The notes under the pieces are model-generated. The model saw only the letters and a program-made list of their open reading frames with translations. It did no database searches and was not told the DNA's origin. Made by a program: the position numbers and the translations under genes. Of a DNA stretch of 64,000 nt, positions 15,601 through 24,950 are shown piece after piece. Source of the DNA: Candidatus Pantoea gossypiicola (GTDB lineage Bacteria; Pseudomonadota; Gammaproteobacteria; Enterobacterales; Enterobacteriaceae); assembly GCF_008632075.1 (NCBI RefSeq), contig NZ_VWVM01000006.1, forward strand, positions 1 through 64,000, read 5' to 3'. Numbering within the stretch: the stretch's first letter is position 1; each line of letters starts with the position of its first letter.

Positions 15601-15634
15601 AAAAAAAGAACCCACCGGAAGGTGGGTTTTTTTA
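15601..15634. terminator. Bidirectional terminator between the LEA-like and PerM-type genes
   Basis: An 8-bp perfect stem (15609-15616 with 15621-15628) is flanked by seven A on the left and seven T on the right, so it can stop both convergent transcripts. Confidence 0.9.
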
Positions 15635-15647
15635 TGGCTGATCCAAA

Positions 15648-16886
15648 TTATGCTTTGTTGTCCGCCGCCTTTCTTTCTGCGGCTTCTTTTTCCGCGGCGG
15701 CTAACGCTGACACTTTGATTTCCGCTTCAGCGGCCGCATCGGCTGCAGCAGAAGCGGCTTCCGCTGCGGCTTCTGCCGCTGTCTCTGACTGCTTTTTGCC
15801 TTCTTCGATCACGTCTTCGTCGATGGCGTCGATGTTTTCGCGGTTATCGCGGCCGGAGAGCAGGTTCCAGCAGGCGATAAACAGGGCTGCAATCACCGGA
15901 CCGATCACGAAACCGTTGATGCCGTAAATCTCCATGCCGCCCAGCGTAGCGATCAGGATCATATAGTCAGGCATTTTAGTGTCTTTGCCGACCAGCAGCG
16001 GACGCAGAATGTTATCCACCAGACCGACAATCACCACGAAGAAACCAACCAGGAACAGTCCTTTCCACAGTGCGCCGGTAGCGAAGAAGAAGATTGCCGC
16101 AGGCACCCAAATGATGGCGGAACCGACCGCCGGAATCAGGGAGAGGAACGCCATCAGCGCGCCCCATAGCAGGCTGCCATCGATGCCGGTAAACCAGAAA
16201 GCCAGCCCGCCGAGAATACCCTGCACGATACCGACCACCACCGTACCTTTCACCGTCGCGCGCGCCACGGCTGCAAACTTCACCATCAGGTGGTGCTTCA
16301 CGTAGGTGGAAAGCGGCAGCGCTTCCAGAATCAGATGCACCAGATAGGAGCCATCTTTCAGCAGGAAGAACAGCAGATAGAGCATGATGCCAAAGCCGAC
16401 GGTGAAGCTGAACGTCCCTTTACCGATGATAAAGGCACTGCCCGCCACATACTGACCGCCCTTAAGCGCAAATGAGGAGAGCTTCTGCTGAATCTGTCCG
16501 GCGTTATCCAGATTATTTTCAGCCAGGAAATGCCTCGCCCAGCGCGGCAGATGCTGCAGCAGATCGGCGAACACGGCCGGGAATTGCGACGAGTTAGTCT
16601 GCAGTTTGTGATAGACCGCATTGGTTTCAACCACCAGCGAGGAGGCAATAATCGCCAGCGGCGTGAAGACAATCAGGCAGATACAGAACAGAGTAATTAA
16701 CGCGGCCACACCGTTGCGGTCACCCAGTCGATTGCGCAGCCAGGTTTTTAGCGGATGGAAAATCACCGCCAGAATCGCCGCCCATAAAATTGGCGAGAAA
16801 TAGGGCGAAAGCACCTCGAAAAACGCGAAGGTGGCGATAGCCAGAATTAAAATGAAAAACCCGATGTTCAATCCTTTAAAACGCAT
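15648..16886 (-). CDS. ydiK: AI-2E/PerM family membrane transporter (YdiK-like) with Ala/Glu-rich tail
   Basis: A 412-residue inner-membrane protein of the AI-2E transporter family (PerM, TqsA, YdiK), with about eight helices. The conserved end motif is ALMAFLSLIPAVGSAIIWVPA, then VGLVDNILRPLLVGKDTKMP and GGMEIYGINGFVIGPVIAAL. The substrate is unknown; other members export autoinducer-2 or exchange ions. The last 65 residues are an unusual tail of Ala-Glu-Ala repeats with Lys (AAEAAAEAASAAADAAAEAE), likely a cytosolic helix, about 40 residues longer than E. coli YdiK. Confidence 0.9.
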   Translation of the reverse strand: MRFKGLNIGFFILILAIATFAFFEVLSPYFSPILWAAILAVIFHPLKTWLRNRLGDRNGVAALITLFCICLIVFTPLAIIASSLVVETNAVYHKLQTNSSQFPAVFADLLQHLPRWARHFLAENNLDNAGQIQQKLSSFALKGGQYVAGSAFIIGKGTFSFTVGFGIMLYLLFFLLKDGSYLVHLILEALPLSTYVKHHLMVKFAAVARATVKGTVVVGIVQGILGGLAFWFTGIDGSLLWGALMAFLSLIPAVGSAIIWVPAAIFFFATGALWKGLFLVGFFVVIVGLVDNILRPLLVGKDTKMPDYMILIATLGGMEIYGINGFVIGPVIAALFIACWNLLSGRDNRENIDAIDEDVIEEGKKQSETAAEAAAEAASAAADAAAEAEIKVSALAAAEKEAAERKAADNKA

Positions 16887-17238
16887 GGAGAAACCTCATC
16901 TGGAACAAACTCTGATAAACCCGACGCGCAAATTTGCTGTGTCCGGCTTTGCTTGCGCGGCTGCCTCGTCACAAATTAACGTTCAGGCTTTGCTCGTTAA
17001 ATGCTGTTACTGGCAGCATCATGCTGGCTAACTGTCTGAAAGGTCTGGCAGAAGTGATGAACGGGCAATGTGCGTTCGCTGCGTGACTTCCGGTCGGTAG
17101 CGGCCTGCCTCTGACGGCAGCGCGCTGAATCCTACATTAGCGTAGCGGTTTCGACCATTATTGGTAGCTCAGAGACTCATGATCTCTGTGTATGCTGCCG
17201 ATAACCCTGTTAATCGGGCAAAAAACAGGCAGTGAAAA
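16887..17238. other. Gene-free spacer between the PerM-type gene and a lipoprotein gene
   Basis: About 350 bases that must hold the promoters of both divergent genes. No ORF, RNA gene or clear operator is visible. Confidence 0.5.
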
Positions 17239-17568
17239 ATGTGTAAACAGAAAGTCTTAATGGGGCTCCTGGTGCTGGTGTTAACCGGCTGCGCGACTAA
17301 GCACTATCCCCAGGCGGCAGCGGTGACGCCGCAAGAGACAGCGATGCTGAACTGCAACGCCCTGGATCAGGCGCTGATCAAAGCGCACGGCGTGCAGAGT
17401 GATATTGAGCAGACCGGCCAGTTTAATGCCCTGACCGTGCTGGGCTTTGTCGGGGATTTCGGACTGGGAAATGGCATTGCAAAGTACAATGCCACCCGGA
17501 AAGCGGAAAAGCGGGTCACTGCGTTGCAGTCGCTGAAAGCCGCAAAGTGCAGCCAGCGTCTTTCATAA
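17239..17568 (+). CDS. Small lipoprotein of unknown function
   Basis: A 109-residue protein with a type II signal peptide. The lipobox LTGC puts the lipidated Cys at residue 18. The mature protein contains two Cys (NCNALDQ and AAKCSQ) and a Gly-rich turn (VGDFGLGNGIAKYNATRKAE). The residue after Cys is Ala, so the default destination is the outer membrane. It resembles small lipoproteins with similar KYNATRKAEKR tails in enterobacteria, but no role is known. The ribosome-binding site is weak. Confidence 0.82.
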   Translation: MCKQKVLMGLLVLVLTGCATKHYPQAAAVTPQETAMLNCNALDQALIKAHGVQSDIEQTGQFNALTVLGFVGDFGLGNGIAKYNATRKAEKRVTALQSLKAAKCSQRLS

Positions 17569-17582
17569 CGGGCTGCGTCAGA

Positions 17583-20500
17583 TCAACCAAGCGTCCCTGC
17601 GCTGACATGCTGCAACCGGACATTTTCGGCCGCGCGTTTACCGGCCAGGAACGCGTGATCCGAGTTGTAATATTCCCACTCGCTGTAACGACCGGACAGA
17701 TGGATATCCTGGGTCAGCAGCCACTGGCGGATCAGCGCCACGTTATCGCTGCGCGCATGGTCATAGACTACATAGGCGTAAGGCATATCAACCTCTGAGG
17801 CGCAGAGCAGCGGATCGTCCGCGGTGATCATGCCGACCCGGATGCAATCCTGGCGGCAGCGCTCAATCAGTGCATCGCCCTCCAGCGGCAGCGGATTAGC
17901 CGCGTTGTAGGTGATTTCACAGGTTAAGCCGAAACCGCCCGGCGGATTGCAGTGCGGACTGGCATTACCCTGCACAAAAATGCGATGAAACAGCGTATCG
18001 CCAGGGTAGTAAATCCAGTGTTTTTCAGTCAGGTCAGCCCGGCCAATGCCCAGATTCACACAGCGCACCGACACAAACTGCAGCTGCTGCGCCGCCTGTT
18101 GCACACTCTCCGGCACCTCATCGCCCATCAGTTTAATCAGCTCCGGCAGCGGCATGGTGCTGATCAACTGCTCATAACGGTAGTGGCGACCATCCGCCAG
18201 CAGGGCGACATGCGCCTGCGGGTAAATGCGGGTCAGGGTGGTGTCCGTTTCCAGCGTACATTTCAGGTGCGGTAAAAAGCCCGACATCAGTGCCTGGAAG
18301 CCACCGCGCAGCGGATAGCCGAAACGGGCATTTGGACCGACCGGTTTCGCCAGGGGTTGCAGTGCACCATCGATGATCTGTGACAGATCGGGCAGCGGCA
18401 CGCGTCCGCCCAGCCATGACGTTTCCATGTCGGTCAGCGGCACTTTCCACAATTTCTGGTTATAGGGCAGGGCGAAGTGACGGGCGATGCCTTTACCCCA
18501 GGTGCGCATAATAAAGTGCTGGAAATCCTCTTCGCCTTCCACTGCGCCGAGACTGCTGCCCTCATCGGGGATTGCACCATCCGCACAGCAATCCCGCCGC
18601 GCCCGCGCCCGATCCAGCGGCACGGCAGCCGCCGCGGTTTCGCCGTAACGCGCTTCGATAGCGCCCAGCACGCACTCTTTTACCACTTCGACCGGCAGGC
18701 CATGCAGCGCCGACTGGAAGGGATAACGGGTATAAACACCGTCGCTGTAAACCCAGGCTTCGCGCGCCTGCCAGTGCAGATTGTCGCCCAGCAGCATCTC
18801 ATAGAGCTGCAACACGTAGGGATCCTGCGAGAACATGATGTGACCGGCATAGTCGAAGGTGAACCCATGATCGTCAATTGATCGGCACCAGCCGCCTGGC
18901 GCGCTATTTTTCTCCAGCAGCACCGCACCTTCGCCATAGTGATACCCGGCGCTCAGCCCCGTCGGTCCTGCGCCAATAATCAGACAGGGCACCGCATCGC
19001 TCTCCAGCATCGCTGGCGTGAGTGGCATGACATCAGCCTGCGCCCGGGTCTGGCTGGCTGACTTCAGCGCGGGCTGACGCTGCGTCAGCGCCTGCTGGAT
19101 CAGGCCATGTATCTGCTCTGTGGTGCGATCCCAGGAGGTGGCATCCACTTTGGCCTGCATCCGTCCCGCCAGCGCCAGCCGTTCTGCGGCACTGATCGCC
19201 ATTGCCTGTTCACAGGCGGCAATAAATTCCGCGTGCGTCTCTGCTACCGCCACTTCCTCTGCATAGTGACGCGCCACATCGACAATGGCAGTACTGACAA
19301 TCGGCAACTGCGCCGCCATATACTCCAGCACCTTGGTCGGGGAGATGTAGCGGGTCGAAGCATTGATAGCAAACGGCATCAGACAGACATCCCAGCCCGC
19401 CAGAAACTGCGGCAGAGCCTGATAAGGCTGCTGACCGAGCCAGTGAATATTGTCGCGCTGCGGCAGGCTGGCGGGATCAATTTTCACCACCGGTCCGACC
19501 ATGATGATCTGCCATTCGGGATGGCTGTCTGCCAGCGCGGCTATCAGCGGCAGGTCGATACGCTCATCCAGCACGCCGTAATAACCCAGGCGCTGCGACG
19601 GAATGGCATCCTGTAACGGATGACGATTCGTGCGATCGCGCGCCTGTTCAAAATGAATGGCATCAACGCTGCTGGGGAAGCAGTAAACCTGAGCGTGTTT
19701 ATCACGCTTCGCTTCATAAAGGCTGGAGCCGCCGGTAAAGACCAGATCGGCGCGGGTCATCAGCGCCGATTCGCGCTGCTGCAGCTGGCGCGGCGCATTC
19801 TGGAAGGCCGAAAGCTCATCCATACAGTCGTAAATCACCAGTGCAGGATCAAAAGGTGTCAGCAGCGGCAGTGCCATTGGCGTATAGAACCAGATCAGCG
19901 GCTGTTCGTCCTCCTCCAGCAGTGGCGTCAGCAGCAACAGCAGCGGGGCGATCTGGCTGTCGTGAAAGCCGGGCGCGTCGCTGTCGGTGTGCGGCTGGAT
20001 CACCGTAATGTTGGCGGCAGGCGAACTCTGATGCAGACCTGGTGGCCCCGCCTGCCAGACTGGCTCCTCGACAAACAGCACGCGATAGTGCTGCGCCAGG
20101 CGTGTCAGTAGCTGCTGCGGACGCTGAAAAACAAAGCCCCAGCGTAAATGGCTGAAAACGATGAGAACAGGTGGTTTCATGGTGTGCTCCTGGCTGGGAT
20201 GTAATGGGGACTGGATGTGCTGCAAAAAGCGCTGCGCCTGACGCAAGGCGTCGGCATAAGGCTGCTGTAACTGGCGGGCGTAAGGATCGGAACCCAGAAG
20301 ATCGAGGTCCCACAGGCCGCTGCGGGTCCAGAAGGTGGTCTCTTCCCACAAGGGACGATCGAGAATCGGATAGAGGCAGATGCCGAGCAGGTCCGCGCCC
20401 GCCAGCTGCGCCTGTGCAACCTGTGTGGCGATCTCGCGGATCCAGGCACCGCGGCCGCTGCCGACGTGGCTGGTTTCTGCCAGCAGCAGCGGCCGCTGAT

Positions 20501-21344
20501 AGCGATGCCAGACCTGCAGCAGCAGCTGATGCAGCGGCTGGCGTCGGCTGTCGCCCAGATGCCAGTAAAGCCGCCGGTTGGAACCCTGTTCCCACTGGTT
20601 GGCGTGGTAATAATTCACGCCAATCAGATCGAGATAGCGGGGTGCGCCGCCCAGTTCCGGGTTACGGCGGCCACAGAGCATGTCCCATGCCTGATACTGG
20701 GTGTCACACATCTCACGCGCCAGACGGTCGCTGTCGGAATCGGCGGGATCGGGCGCGATATGGATCAGCGGATCGCAGTGCAGCACTCGGGCGCGCGGAT
20801 CGGCCTGCCAGATCGCATCACAGGCGGCCAGGGTGGCGCGCACCAGTTGCTGCTTGACGGCATCGGCCCCATCCGGCTGCGGGATCGCCTCACAGGCGAA
20901 CAGCCCGACCGAGATGCCCCAGCTGACAAAGGAGATCTCATTCATCGGAGAGTAGATCGGTGCCTGCTGATACCAGGGTGCCAGGAAGCGGGCCAGTGCG
21001 CCACAGAAGGCAGCGAAACGGAGGATAAAGTCGTGATCAAACAGACTGACACCCGCGGGCCAGCCGTAGTGGCAGATTGTCCAGCTCAGCTGGATACCCT
21101 GCTGCTCTGCGGCCTGCATCCGTGCAGCGACCGTGGAGAAATCATAGTGGCCGTCGCGTTCACATAACCGCCAGCCGACGCTTTCCCGCACGGTGCGAAT
21201 GGCAAAGGGACTCAGCGCTGCATAATCCTCTGCCGCCCGCGCCTGATGCTGGTTCAGATCGTTCATCGACAGCGCAACACCGGCCGGATTGACATGATCG
21301 GCACCTTCGTAGCCGGCCTGCCAGAAACTGGAAAAGGGCGTCAT
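17583..21344 (-). CDS. Fusion of glycoside hydrolase, glycosyltransferase and UDP-galactopyranose-mutase-like flavoprotein
   Basis: One 1253-residue frame holds three enzymes. Residues about 1-380 form a clan-A TIM-barrel glycosidase, with acid/base SPMNEIS (Glu near 134) and nucleophile LLLAETS (Glu near 290). Residues 389-765 form a glycosyltransferase opening with LIVFSHLRWGFVFQRPQQLL and carrying YISPTKVLEYMAAQLPIVST near 668. Residues about 780-1253 form an FAD enzyme with IIGAGPTGLSA (near 785) and the UGM-like WKVPLTDMETSWLGGRVPLP (near 966). No signal peptide is seen, so the whole is cytosolic. Likely role: modifying a surface glycan, perhaps with galactofuranose (inference). Start: ATG 21344 after GGAG. 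A complete internal ribosome-binding site and ATG (20180) sit exactly at the first junction, so a 865-residue second product is possible. An ancestral gene fusion or a sequencing frameshift could explain it. Confidence 0.85.
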   Translation of the reverse strand: MTPFSSFWQAGYEGADHVNPAGVALSMNDLNQHQARAAEDYAALSPFAIRTVRESVGWRLCERDGHYDFSTVAARMQAAEQQGIQLSWTICHYGWPAGVSLFDHDFILRFAAFCGALARFLAPWYQQAPIYSPMNEISFVSWGISVGLFACEAIPQPDGADAVKQQLVRATLAACDAIWQADPRARVLHCDPLIHIAPDPADSDSDRLAREMCDTQYQAWDMLCGRRNPELGGAPRYLDLIGVNYYHANQWEQGSNRRLYWHLGDSRRQPLHQLLLQVWHRYQRPLLLAETSHVGSGRGAWIREIATQVAQAQLAGADLLGICLYPILDRPLWEETTFWTRSGLWDLDLLGSDPYARQLQQPYADALRQAQRFLQHIQSPLHPSQEHTMKPPVLIVFSHLRWGFVFQRPQQLLTRLAQHYRVLFVEEPVWQAGPPGLHQSSPAANITVIQPHTDSDAPGFHDSQIAPLLLLLTPLLEEDEQPLIWFYTPMALPLLTPFDPALVIYDCMDELSAFQNAPRQLQQRESALMTRADLVFTGGSSLYEAKRDKHAQVYCFPSSVDAIHFEQARDRTNRHPLQDAIPSQRLGYYGVLDERIDLPLIAALADSHPEWQIIMVGPVVKIDPASLPQRDNIHWLGQQPYQALPQFLAGWDVCLMPFAINASTRYISPTKVLEYMAAQLPIVSTAIVDVARHYAEEVAVAETHAEFIAACEQAMAISAAERLALAGRMQAKVDATSWDRTTEQIHGLIQQALTQRQPALKSASQTRAQADVMPLTPAMLESDAVPCLIIGAGPTGLSAGYHYGEGAVLLEKNSAPGGWCRSIDDHGFTFDYAGHIMFSQDPYVLQLYEMLLGDNLHWQAREAWVYSDGVYTRYPFQSALHGLPVEVVKECVLGAIEARYGETAAAAVPLDRARARRDCCADGAIPDEGSSLGAVEGEEDFQHFIMRTWGKGIARHFALPYNQKLWKVPLTDMETSWLGGRVPLPDLSQIIDGALQPLAKPVGPNARFGYPLRGGFQALMSGFLPHLKCTLETDTTLTRIYPQAHVALLADGRHYRYEQLISTMPLPELIKLMGDEVPESVQQAAQQLQFVSVRCVNLGIGRADLTEKHWIYYPGDTLFHRIFVQGNASPHCNPPGGFGLTCEITYNAANPLPLEGDALIERCRQDCIRVGMITADDPLLCASEVDMPYAYVVYDHARSDNVALIRQWLLTQDIHLSGRYSEWEYYNSDHAFLAGKRAAENVRLQHVSAGTLG
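20178..20191 (-). promoter_or_regulatory. Internal ribosome-binding site and ATG inside the fusion gene
   Basis: On the minus strand AGGAG (20191-20187) is followed after 6 nt by ATG (20180-20178), in frame with the long ORF. This is exactly where the glycosyltransferase domain begins (MKPPVLIVFSHLRW). The ATG also forms an ATGA overlap with a TGA in another frame, the arrangement usual for two coupled genes. It suggests separate or dual translation. Confidence 0.6.
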
Positions 21345-21368
21345 GGCATCTCCAAAAAAAAGCAACAC

Positions 21369-21921
21369 GCTTCCCGCTGACGAGCCGTCGCGAAACGGGT
21401 CAGGGCGTTACAGGTATGCAAAGCAGACTGGCAATCCTTGCCATAAGCCACAGACGCTAAATTGCAGGCAACAGAGCCTGTGACGGTTTGGATACGTGAG
21501 ATAGCAGAACTCTACGTGCGGCGCTATCGGCAGGAAAAAGAGTGGCTTCTCTGAATGTTAACGGATTTTGCGGAAGCCTTACTGGAAAGTATAGGTAAGG
21601 AACGGTTCTTCGCAAATTATTGAAGTGAAAAGGAAAAAGCGCAGCGGTAAAAGCCATCCATTCAGAAACAGGAATTTTTCACTTTTGTTTATGCTGTTGG
21701 GTTGATAAGCGAGGCGTGAAGAGAGTCAGCGCTATTTTCAGCTTTGTTAACCTTTTCCTCAACATGCAGAGCAGACAGACTTACCCGTTTTAGCGTTACT
21801 GCTTCGCTTGCCTTTTAACGGGCTGGCGACAAGATTTACTTATTGCTGGCCTGAATCTGCAGGCTATTAACGGGCGGCCGGTTAAGCGGCGCGCCCCTTA
21901 AAACAGGATGTTTAACCGACT
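21369..21921. other. Gene-free region between the fusion gene and ycaP
   Basis: About 550 bases containing the divergent promoters. Short ORFs here lack ribosome-binding sites and family likeness. A GC-rich inverted repeat (GGGCG...CGCCC, about 21873-21898) lies before ycaP. I see no RNA gene. Confidence 0.45.
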
Positions 21922-22614
21922 ATGTTCTCATTCGACTGGCACCGCTTCTTACTTAACGACCAACCGGCCACCTTTTTGTTTGAAGTGGTCGCGCGGGTTC
22001 TGATCGCTTATCTGGTGGTTTTTACTTTTCTGAAAGTGTCAGGACGCCGCGGCGTGCGTCAGCTGTCGCTGTTCGAACTGGTGGTGATTCTGACGCTGGG
22101 TTCCGCGTCCGGTGACGTTACGTTTTACGACGATGTCCCGGTGCTGCCGGTGATTATGGTGTTTGTGGTATTGCTGGCGCTCTACCGCCTGACCACCTGG
22201 CTGACGTCACACAGCCCGCGCTTTTCACGGCTGATTCAGGGCGACGTCATTACCCTGATTAAGGATGGCCTGTATGTGCTGGAAAGTCTGGATCAGCTGA
22301 ATATTTCCGAAGATGAGTTCTATATGGAGTTGCGTCAGAGCGGCGTAGAGCATCTGGGACAAATCCGGCTGGCGCTGGTGGAGGTGGATGGTCAGCTCAG
22401 CCTCTATTTTTACGATGATGACGAGATGCGCGCCGGGTTAAGCGTGCTGCCGCCGGAGCACCGACAGGATTACAGCACTGTGCCAGTCGGCGCGCTTTAC
22501 GCCTGCACCCATTGTGGCCAGACGCAGAGGATTGAGGCGGAGCAACAGGCCGTCTGCCCGCGCTGTCAGCGACAGCGCTGGTCTGCGGCGCTAAGCGTAC
22601 GTCGGCTGCATTAG
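21922..22614 (+). CDS. ycaP: DUF421 membrane protein YcaP with C-terminal zinc ribbon
   Basis: A 230-residue protein with the same length as E. coli YcaP. Three N-terminal membrane helices (residues about 20-95) carry FLKVSGRRGVRQLSLFELVV, followed by the soluble DUF421 domain (VITLIKDGLYVLESL, IRLALVEVDGQLSLY). The last 40 residues form a zinc ribbon with CTHCGQ and CPRCQR, a 2+2 cysteine site. Function is unknown. It is one of two DUF421 proteins in this window (see 12475). Confidence 0.9.
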   Translation: MFSFDWHRFLLNDQPATFLFEVVARVLIAYLVVFTFLKVSGRRGVRQLSLFELVVILTLGSASGDVTFYDDVPVLPVIMVFVVLLALYRLTTWLTSHSPRFSRLIQGDVITLIKDGLYVLESLDQLNISEDEFYMELRQSGVEHLGQIRLALVEVDGQLSLYFYDDDEMRAGLSVLPPEHRQDYSTVPVGALYACTHCGQTQRIEAEQQAVCPRCQRQRWSAALSVRRLH

Positions 22615-22753
22615 TGGTGTCAGAACATCGGGCTAAACCGCGCTTAAACCCGTCGCAGCTTGTTCCCGCTCTCCACATAACTTTGCCTGTTACTGACAGA
22701 AAATGAAAACCCGTCGGGCAGCATAGCGACACCGTTACCAGAGAGGTGTGCGT

Positions 22754-22960
22754 ATGAAAGTGAGGGCGGCCAGTGCATTACTGTTTTTACTGTTATCGTT
22801 TGGTGCATTTTCACAACAGGTGATCAGCGAAAGTCATCCCCATTCACGCAGTGCGCGACTGCTGGAGCAGGGGAGTCAGATCGATACGGCGGACTCGCCG
22901 GATGAACATTTGCTGGAGAGGCGGGAGTGGCGAAGCAGTCTGCAGCGCAAGCCGTATTAA
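22754..22960 (+). CDS. Small exported protein of unknown function
   Basis: A 68-residue protein with a signal peptide (MKVRAASALLFLLLSFGAFS, cleavage near SFGAFS-QQ) and a short charged mature part (SHPHSRSARLLEQGSQIDTA). I recognise no family. A GAGAGG site (22741-22746) is 7 nt before the ATG at 22754, which I prefer over the GTG at 22748. Confidence 0.6.
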   Translation: MKVRAASALLFLLLSFGAFSQQVISESHPHSRSARLLEQGSQIDTADSPDEHLLERREWRSSLQRKPY

Positions 22961-23015
22961 AATGCGATCCCCGGCAGCGAGCTCTGCCGGGGATCCGGTA
23001 GTGAGTTTCAGACCA

Positions 23016-24209
23016 TTAAATGGTGGTCTGCGTGGCGGCCATGCCAGGCACCAGAATCACCTTGCGGCACTCCTCTTCGCGTTTGGCAAAAATATCGTAG
23101 CCGCGTGCGGCATCTTCCAGCGGCAGATGATGGGTCACAATCTCTTCCGGCGTCAGATGCCCCTGCTCAATCAGCTTCAGCAGATCGGGCAGATAGGCAT
23201 GCACATGCGTCTGTCCCATTTTAAAGGTCAGCCCTTTGTCGAAGGCATCACCAAACAGGAAGCCATGAATGAATCCGGCGTAGACGCCAGGTACGCTGAC
23301 GATACCGCCACGCCGCACCGCAGCAATACACTGACGCAACGCTTTGCCACTGCTGCCTTCCAGCTTGAGATTGGTGAGCACGGTTTCAGTCAGGCTGCCT
23401 TTCGCCTCGAACCCGACGGCATCAATCACCGCATCCACACCGCGATTGCCGGTGCTGTGCTCGATAATCCAGCCGGCCGGGTCATCGATCTCATCGAAAT
23501 TAATCGGGATGACGCCATAGCGATCGCGGGCAAAGTTTAAGCGGTAGTTGTTGTGGTCAATCATGTAGATCTGTTCGGCACCCTGCTGTCGGGCGCAGGC
23601 GGCACTGAGCAGACCCACCGGTCCGGCACCGAAAATCGCCAGGCTGGAGCCAGGTTTAACGTCGGCATTTTTGACCGCCTGCCACGCCGTAGGCAGAATG
23701 TCCGACAGGAACAGCACTTTCTCATCTGACAGTACCGACGGCACTTTAAACGGGCCGGTATTGGCTTTCGGCACCCTGACATATTCCGCCTGGCCGCCCG
23801 GCACACCGCCATAGAGCTTACTGAAACCAAACAGCGCCGCGGGCGGCGTGATGTTCTTACGATTCAGAATAGCGCCCCGTCCGCTGTTGGTATTTTCGCA
23901 GGCGGCATACTGGCTCAGCAGGCAGAAAAAGCAGTCGCCACAGGCGATCACAAACGGAATGACTACCCGATCGCCTTTGGCGACGGCAGTCACTGCGCTG
24001 CCCGCCTCAACCACTTCGCCCATAAACTCATGACCAAAAATATCGCCATGCCCGGTGCCGGGAATTTTGCCGCGGTAAAGGTGCAGGTCTGAACCACAAA
24101 TGGCGGTAGCGGTCACGCGCAGGATAATGTCATCGGCCGCTTCCAGACCCGGGTCGGGCACGTTATCCACGCTGACTTTATGCGGGCCATGATACGTTAA
24201 TGCTTTCAT
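23016..24209 (-). CDS. Zinc-dependent alcohol dehydrogenase (formaldehyde-dehydrogenase-like)
   Basis: A 397-residue medium-chain dehydrogenase. It shows the catalytic zinc site [11 protein letters not shown] and [12 protein letters not shown] (Cys and Gly-His-Glu), a structural-zinc-like Cys cluster ([19 protein letters not shown]) and the nucleotide-binding [12 protein letters not shown] (near residue 196). The long C-terminal insertion places it with glutathione-independent formaldehyde-dehydrogenase-like proteins, commonly annotated as zinc-dependent alcohol dehydrogenases with unknown substrate. AGGAG precedes the ATG at 24209. It appears to be monocistronic. Confidence 0.9.
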   Translation of the reverse strand: MKALTYHGPHKVSVDNVPDPGLEAADDIILRVTATAICGSDLHLYRGKIPGTGHGDIFGHEFMGEVVEAGSAVTAVAKGDRVVIPFVIACGDCFFCLLSQYAACENTNSGRGAILNRKNITPPAALFGFSKLYGGVPGGQAEYVRVPKANTGPFKVPSVLSDEKVLFLSDILPTAWQAVKNADVKPGSSLAIFGAGPVGLLSAACARQQGAEQIYMIDHNNYRLNFARDRYGVIPINFDEIDDPAGWIIEHSTGNRGVDAVIDAVGFEAKGSLTETVLTNLKLEGSSGKALRQCIAAVRRGGIVSVPGVYAGFIHGFLFGDAFDKGLTFKMGQTHVHAYLPDLLKLIEQGHLTPEEIVTHHLPLEDAARGYDIFAKREEECRKVILVPGMAATQTTI

Positions 24210-24359
24210 CTGTTGATCTCCTGCTGACGAGGGAAGGGCAGCCAGACCAGAAAGTATGGCTGCCTGCGAGGAAGACTCAGGGAATCTGAAATCGAAACCT
24301 GCCTGAAGTGTAGTAATCCTTTGAAGAGTAAGCAGAGCGGTGCCAGAGGCAGGGCGGTT

Positions 24360-24950
24360 TCAGACCGGCGGGTTGGGTAACTGCATCTGAGCTGTGGTGG
24401 CGTTGACGGGCAATGCATCCGGTTGCCAGCCGGTAAGATCGGCCAGCGCGCGCCGGTAAGCGGTATCGATTTGCGCCGGCACCTGTTCAATGTAGTGAAA
24501 CGCGTGCTCACGTGTTTCCCCGGTAAGTTTCTGCAGGTAATATCGCGCGTCATCCAGCGTGGGTATCCGGCCTTCGACACGCGCCATGCGGGCAGGGAGA
24601 TCGGTCCAGATCAGACCTTCAATGCCTTTGGCCTGCGCCCACGTTGCCAGCGGTCCGGCTGAGCTTTCAGTCACCGTCATCATGCCGACGCCATCGACGC
24701 GGCTGTCCGGTATCCCCTCCCGAATGCGCAACGCGCGGCAGGCGCTCTCCAGAGAGGCGGTGTTCAGCCAGGCCCAGAACACCGGCACCGGGCAGGCGTT
24801 GAGACAGATTGCCGTAGAGAGTTCCCCGCCGTCAGCGATGCGCACAAACTCAATGGGTACGGCAGGACCATCATGATGCCACTGACTGGCCACCGGCAGT
24901 GCACCAGGTTTCCAGATTAACGATCCCCATCCCAGACAGGCAATTTTCAT
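24360..24950 (-). CDS. Conserved protein with gamma-glutamylcyclotransferase-like N-terminus
   Basis: A 196-residue cytosolic protein that I recognise only partly. Its first strand and turn, CLGWGSLIWKPG, resemble the [YF]GSL[IM]W substrate loop of gamma-glutamylcyclotransferases such as ChaC. The following residues (VPIEFVRIADGGELSTAICL) form the expected barrel strands. The C-terminal half is helical (LDDARYYLQKLTGETREHAF). Similar uncharacterised proteins occur in plant-associated enterobacteria. A role in glutathione breakdown is possible but unproven. It starts at ATG 24950 after GGAG. Confidence 0.7.
   Translation of the reverse strand: MKIACLGWGSLIWKPGALPVASQWHHDGPAVPIEFVRIADGGELSTAICLNACPVPVFWAWLNTASLESACRALRIREGIPDSRVDGVGMMTVTESSAGPLATWAQAKGIEGLIWTDLPARMARVEGRIPTLDDARYYLQKLTGETREHAFHYIEQVPAQIDTAYRRALADLTGWQPDALPVNATTAQMQLPNPPV

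Noticed and set aside
19849-20857. Long ORFs on both strands inside the fusion gene (up to 248 codons)
   Set aside because: High-GC shadow frames of 17583-21344; Arg/Ala/Pro-rich translations with no domain likeness.
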